Part shown: positions 61,601 to 64,000 of the stretch, in pieces
Layout of the letters: each line of letters starts with the position of its first letter
How positions within the stretch are numbered: the stretch's first letter is position 1
Notes under the pieces: generated by a model
Database searches by the model: none
What the model saw: only the letters and a program-made list of their open reading frames with translations
What the model was told of the DNA's origin: nothing
Program-made: the position numbers and the translations under genes
Assembly (NCBI GenBank): GCA_029946065.1
Contig: JAQSDU010000019.1
Coordinates: 392,337-456,336, forward strand
Direction of reading: 5' to 3'
DNA length: 64,000 nt
From: Flavobacterium sp.
GTDB taxonomy: Bacteria > Bacteroidota > Bacteroidia > Flavobacteriales > Flavobacteriaceae

Positions 61601-64000
61601 TCTGTTGCCACTTCATGTACTGGTGTTTCTGGTGTAAATGTTAATAGTATAACCTCTTCGGGTGCAAGTATAAATTGGTCTTCATCTGTTGTCCCTGGAA
61701 ATGGTTTTGATTATTATATCAGTACTTCAAATGTTGCGCCAACTGCTTCTACAAGTTTAATCAATACTACCTCAAATTCAGTAGTGTTCACTAATTTGCC
61801 GGCTGCAACGACTTTCTACTACTGGATTCGTTCTAATTGTTCTAATTTTCAAAGCGCATGGACAACAGGTAATTTTACGACATTATTTGACGGTTGTATC
61901 ACCGGAACGTTATTTCCAGCGGCTACATTTACGCCTGCTTGTACCGGAACTATTGAAGTAATTGCGAATAATGCGCAGGCTGGACAATACACTAATATAA
62001 ATGTACTTCCTAATAAGAAATATACCTTTCAAAGTTCTGTATCGACAGATTATATTACGATAACAAATGCCGCAGGCACAGTAGTTTTAGATACTGATAC
62101 GCAAGTTGCAAACTGGTCTTCGGGTTCTTTCACAGGTGTAGTACGTTTTTATATACATACCAACAGTTCATGCGGAACTTCTACAGGTGTACGATCAAAA
62201 TATATTTATTGTCAAGACGCATGCCCTTCTCCAACAGGAGTCAATTTTACAAATGTTACAGTTGATTCAGTACAATTAAATTGGGCGTCTGGAGGAAGTG
62301 CTTATTATTACATGAGCACCTATAATGTTACACCGACTTACTCGAGTGATTTTGTATATGGAGGGTCAAGTACTTCAGTATCAAAAATAGTAACAGGATT
62401 AAGTCCGAACACCACATATTACTACTGGATTCGCAAATTTTGTACAGGAGGTTCTGGTTTTAGTGCAATCGTTTATGGTGGAAGTTTTACAACACTGCCC
62501 GAAGCAGCTTGTAATCCACCTACAAATGTTTCTGTTTCAAGTATAACTTCTAATTCTGCTTATTTGAACTTTATAGGAGCATCACCTGTGCCAGCTGATG
62601 ATTATCAGTATTATGTAGATACAGTAAATGTTGCGCCTACTGATACAACAATAGCGACTGGAACTTTTGTTGGCTCAACTCAATCTAATATTACTGGTTT
62701 AAATCCTAATCAGACTTATTTTTATTGGATTAGATCAGCGTGTAGTACAACATCAAAAAGTGCATGGGTTGCAGGTGGCAGTTTTACAACAATTTCTGCT
62801 TTAAGTTGTAATGGAACAGCAGGTGCCTTTGGATTATATCCATCAAACATATTTACGCCAAGTTGTTCAGGAACCGCAGAATTGATTACTGGTAGCTCAT
62901 GGGCTGGAGAATTTACTAATGTAAATATAGCAACGGGTAAACAATACACGTTTACAAGTTCAATTGCGACAGATTATATCACAATAACAAATGACACAGG
63001 AAATATAGTTTATGCAAGCGGAACGACTCCACTAAACTGGAATTCCGGAACTAATTCTGGTATTATCAGATACTTTATTCATACAAATTCCTCTTGTGGA
63101 ACTGAACAAGTAAACCGAGCAAGAAGTATAATTTGTGGAATGCCTATTATAAGTTTTGTTGGCGAAGCCGCTTCTGGATGGGATACCGATATTTATTTAT
63201 CAAGTACAGACGGAATCGTCTATACATTAAATAACTATACACTATCGACTGGTGGTTTAAAATTCAGACAAAATAGCAATTGGATTATCAATTGGGGTAA
63301 TGCTACTTTCCCATCAGGAACAGGAGTTCAAGATGGCGTAAATATCCCTGTAGTTGCATGTAATTATGATATTAATTTTAATATAGTTACGGGTGCTTAC
63401 AATTTTATAAGTACATCTTCTCAACCAGTTAAACCAACTGGAGCTGCGACACAGTCCTTTTGTAATTCAGTAACTTTAGCTGATTTAGTGGTAACAGGTA
63501 CAAACATCAAGTGGTATGATTTTGCTACTGGGGGAAATCTTTTAGCGTCAAATACAGTTGTTATAAACGGCTCTACTTACTATGCCTCTCAATCAAATGG
63601 TACATGTGAGTCAATAGCAAGGTTAGCAGTAACCGTTAATATCAATACTACAGCATTGCCAACAGCTGCCGCTACACAAGCTTTTTGTAATGGTGCTACA
63701 GTAGCGAATTTAGTTGCAACTGGTACATCGTTGAAATGGTATAATGTTCCAGCAAATGGATCGGTATTGTCAGCATCAACAATTTTGACTAACGGTGTTT
63801 ACTATGTTACGCAAACATTAAATAGTTGTGAGAGCGCAAGAAAAGCAGTAACAGTTACTATCAATACTAATATAACGCCAACATTTACGGCTGTTGCGCC
63901 AATTTGTTCAGGAGCTACATTGGCTGCGCTTCCAACGACTTCTATTAATGGAATCACCGGAACATGGTCGCCAGCATTGAATAATACGGCTACGACAACT
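58688..64000 (+). CDS. Giant modular secreted surface protein (3' end outside window)
   Basis: Open from the ATG at 58688 to the last base, 1771 codons, no stop. Signal peptide (1-22, ending NVFGQ). Then seven Cys-containing modules of about 110-130 residues (each with TPSCTGSAE, a WAGEYSNVNV-like core, YTFTSSVATDYITITNA, VYASGTTP and a final HTNSSCGT) alternating with seven FN3-like domains of about 80 residues (each ending YYYWVRSNCGTSKSAWVSGGSFTT-like). The order is M-F five times, then M6-F6-F7-M7. Next come a SusE/SusF-like domain (about 1489-1577, WDTDIYLSSTDGIVYTLNNYTL ... SNWIINWG) and at least two Ig-like domains (KWYDFATGGNLLAS, KWYNVPANGSVLSAS), like those in the 9154 protein. A T9SS sorting domain is expected beyond the window. 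Probable role: adhesion or polymer binding. Confidence 0.9.
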   Translation, partial: MKTKITFFSLLAFLFFIPNVFGQCTTGSQYPDTTYTPNYSGSQETINTDCWAGEYALVNITSTNYVHTFSSSTTTDFITITSADGTTVYASGASPVTWTPTVTGTIRYYIHLNASCTTQNTGRIRYINTALVSTCGSPSGFAVSNITSNSCKLSWTAPATAPSSGYDIYVGTINTTPTAATAATGTTGTNLIQPLSGLNSSTTYYYWVRSNCGTSKSAWVSGGSFTTNAALTCNGAPYGLYPETTFTPSCTGSAEQIAADSWAGEYSNVNIIAGNQYTFTSSVATDYITITNAAGTVVYASGLTPFGWASGATSGTVRVHLNTNSSCGLQQTSRIKSVTCSASCNAPTALLASLITSTSVKLTWTVPAVAPSSGYQSLVTTNTLAPVNVVISNVTTSNFNNYTNLSASTIYYIWVRSVCGTSTSAWISGGSFTTSSAGGCLAGVLYPSTTFTPSCTGSAETITTQAYGGEYSNVNVIANRTYTFASSVATDYITIANSDGGVVFAYGTTPLTWSSGATSGLIRYFIHTDSGCGTQNTDRVRTISCSTPVACSAPSTLSVLDITSDSVKFNWTAPAVLPSSGYQVYYATTNTAPLSTMPIDVNAAVPNQVTFNGLSANTSYYFWVRSVCGTTTSNWVGGFNFMTIPAATVGCNGAAYGDWPNEPYTPTCSGTAEVISGTSFAGTFTDVNILNNKHYTFSSSVPTDYITITNSNGTVVYASGTTPVIWDSGSVSGMIRYHLNTDAACGIAQIERTKSITCTATVPCLVLPSGLGNAYVTSNSAGVFWTAATPAPVAGYQVYVSISNALPTVETQGNVNVASGQNTAVVANLNADTIYYYYVRSNCGSGLSSWVAGGTFRTIPALVCNGAVYGLSPTTTYTPACSGSAETVDATAWAGEFSRVNVLSGRQYTFSSSVSTDYITVTNSDGTTVYASATTPLQWNSGATIGEVRYYLNSDPSCGTQATNRIKSISCSVATSCTGVSGVNVNSITSSGASINWSSSVVPGNGFDYYISTSNVAPTASTSLINTTSNSVVFTNLPAATTFYYWIRSNCSNFQSAWTTGNFTTLFDGCITGTLFPAATFTPACTGTIEVIANNAQAGQYTNINVLPNKKYTFQSSVSTDYITITNAAGTVVLDTDTQVANWSSGSFTGVVRFYIHTNSSCGTSTGVRSKYIYCQDACPSPTGVNFTNVTVDSVQLNWASGGSAYYYMSTYNVTPTYSSDFVYGGSSTSVSKIVTGLSPNTTYYYWIRKFCTGGSGFSAIVYGGSFTTLPEAACNPPTNVSVSSITSNSAYLNFIGASPVPADDYQYYVDTVNVAPTDTTIATGTFVGSTQSNITGLNPNQTYFYWIRSACSTTSKSAWVAGGSFTTISALSCNGTAGAFGLYPSNIFTPSCSGTAELITGSSWAGEFTNVNIATGKQYTFTSSIATDYITITNDTGNIVYASGTTPLNWNSGTNSGIIRYFIHTNSSCGTEQVNRARSIICGMPIISFVGEAASGWDTDIYLSSTDGIVYTLNNYTLSTGGLKFRQNSNWIINWGNATFPSGTGVQDGVNIPVVACNYDINFNIVTGAYNFISTSSQPVKPTGAATQSFCNSVTLADLVVTGTNIKWYDFATGGNLLASNTVVINGSTYYASQSNGTCESIARLAVTVNINTTALPTAAATQAFCNGATVANLVATGTSLKWYNVPANGSVLSASTILTNGVYYVTQTLNSCESARKAVTVTINTNITPTFTAVAPICSGATLAALPTTSINGITGTWSPALNNTATTT
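58757..63139 (+). repeat. Alternating Cys-module / FN3 repeats in the giant protein
   Basis: Conserved CNG..YG starts of modules lie near 59394, 60003, 60639, 61278, about 61900 and 62808, with a first variant at about 58757. The period is about 610-640 nt for module plus FN3. One module is missing between the sixth and seventh FN3 domains (62230-62800). Confidence 0.8.

Noticed and set aside
1..64000. CRISPR arrays, tRNA or rRNA genes, insertion sequences, prophage, toxin-antitoxin or restriction genes
   Set aside because: None was recognised; repeats here are protein-coding or short simple repeats, and no transposase or integrase is present.

Overview
The window looks like a chromosomal stretch of a Flavobacterium-like member of the Bacteroidota. 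The signs are type IX secretion (T9SS) sorting domains, two SusC/SusD outer-membrane uptake loci, many Bacteroidota-type lipoproteins (Cys followed by acidic residues), no Shine-Dalgarno pattern before the starts, and promoters of the form TTG-N19-TAnnTTTG instead of -35/-10 boxes.

Region 1 (1-13993) is a signalling and surface-protein block. It holds three paralogous histidine kinases (the first cut by the window edge), two near-identical NarL/LuxR-type response regulators, a secreted lipoprotein, a small membrane-anchored coiled-coil protein, a YbjN-like secreted protein, a formylglycine-generating-enzyme-fold protein without the catalytic cysteines, and a 1597-residue T9SS protein with 15 Ig-like repeats of about 80 residues. 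A 26-bp palindrome precedes regulator 1, the lipoprotein and the FGE-fold gene, each time with exactly 18 nt to a -7 box. This is the best candidate for an undescribed regulatory system here.

Region 2 (14181-29400) is mostly housekeeping and metabolism: aromatic amino acid hydroxylase; a minus-strand operon DUF5522 - hutU - 56-aa membrane protein - DUF4136 lipoprotein; an HExxH protein, PLP deaminase and GH73/LysM lipoprotein; hemL; two small secreted proteins including a Spy/CpxP-like one; a probable copper-related trio (Cys-rich small protein, MbnP-like lipoprotein, outer-membrane protein); lysS, lipB and rnhB.

Region 3 (29533-37144) is a T9SS subtilase followed by a SusC-SusD-lipoprotein operon. 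Region 4 (37201-45180) holds a TPR protein with mpl, a DUF1287 protein, radC, a YjjG-type HAD phosphatase, a secreted protein, rarA, a rhomboid protease and rlmB. Region 5 (45196-52889, minus strand) is a second Sus locus (SusC, SusD-like_2, DUF5011-type lipoprotein, lipid-binding-type lipoprotein) preceded by an Omp85-type barrel gene.

Region 6 (53077-56649) is the rpsL-rpsG-fusA-rpsJ operon, ended by a strong terminator. Region 7 (56768-64000) is a membrane-anchored TPR/AraC regulator followed by a giant secreted modular protein. That protein is open from 58688 to the window end (1771 codons), with seven Cys-rich modules, seven FN3-like domains, a SusE/F-like domain and Ig-like domains. Only one stretch over 300 bp lacks a gene (15994-16303); it carries one copy of a dispersed intergenic element whose second copy lies at 43508-43590.
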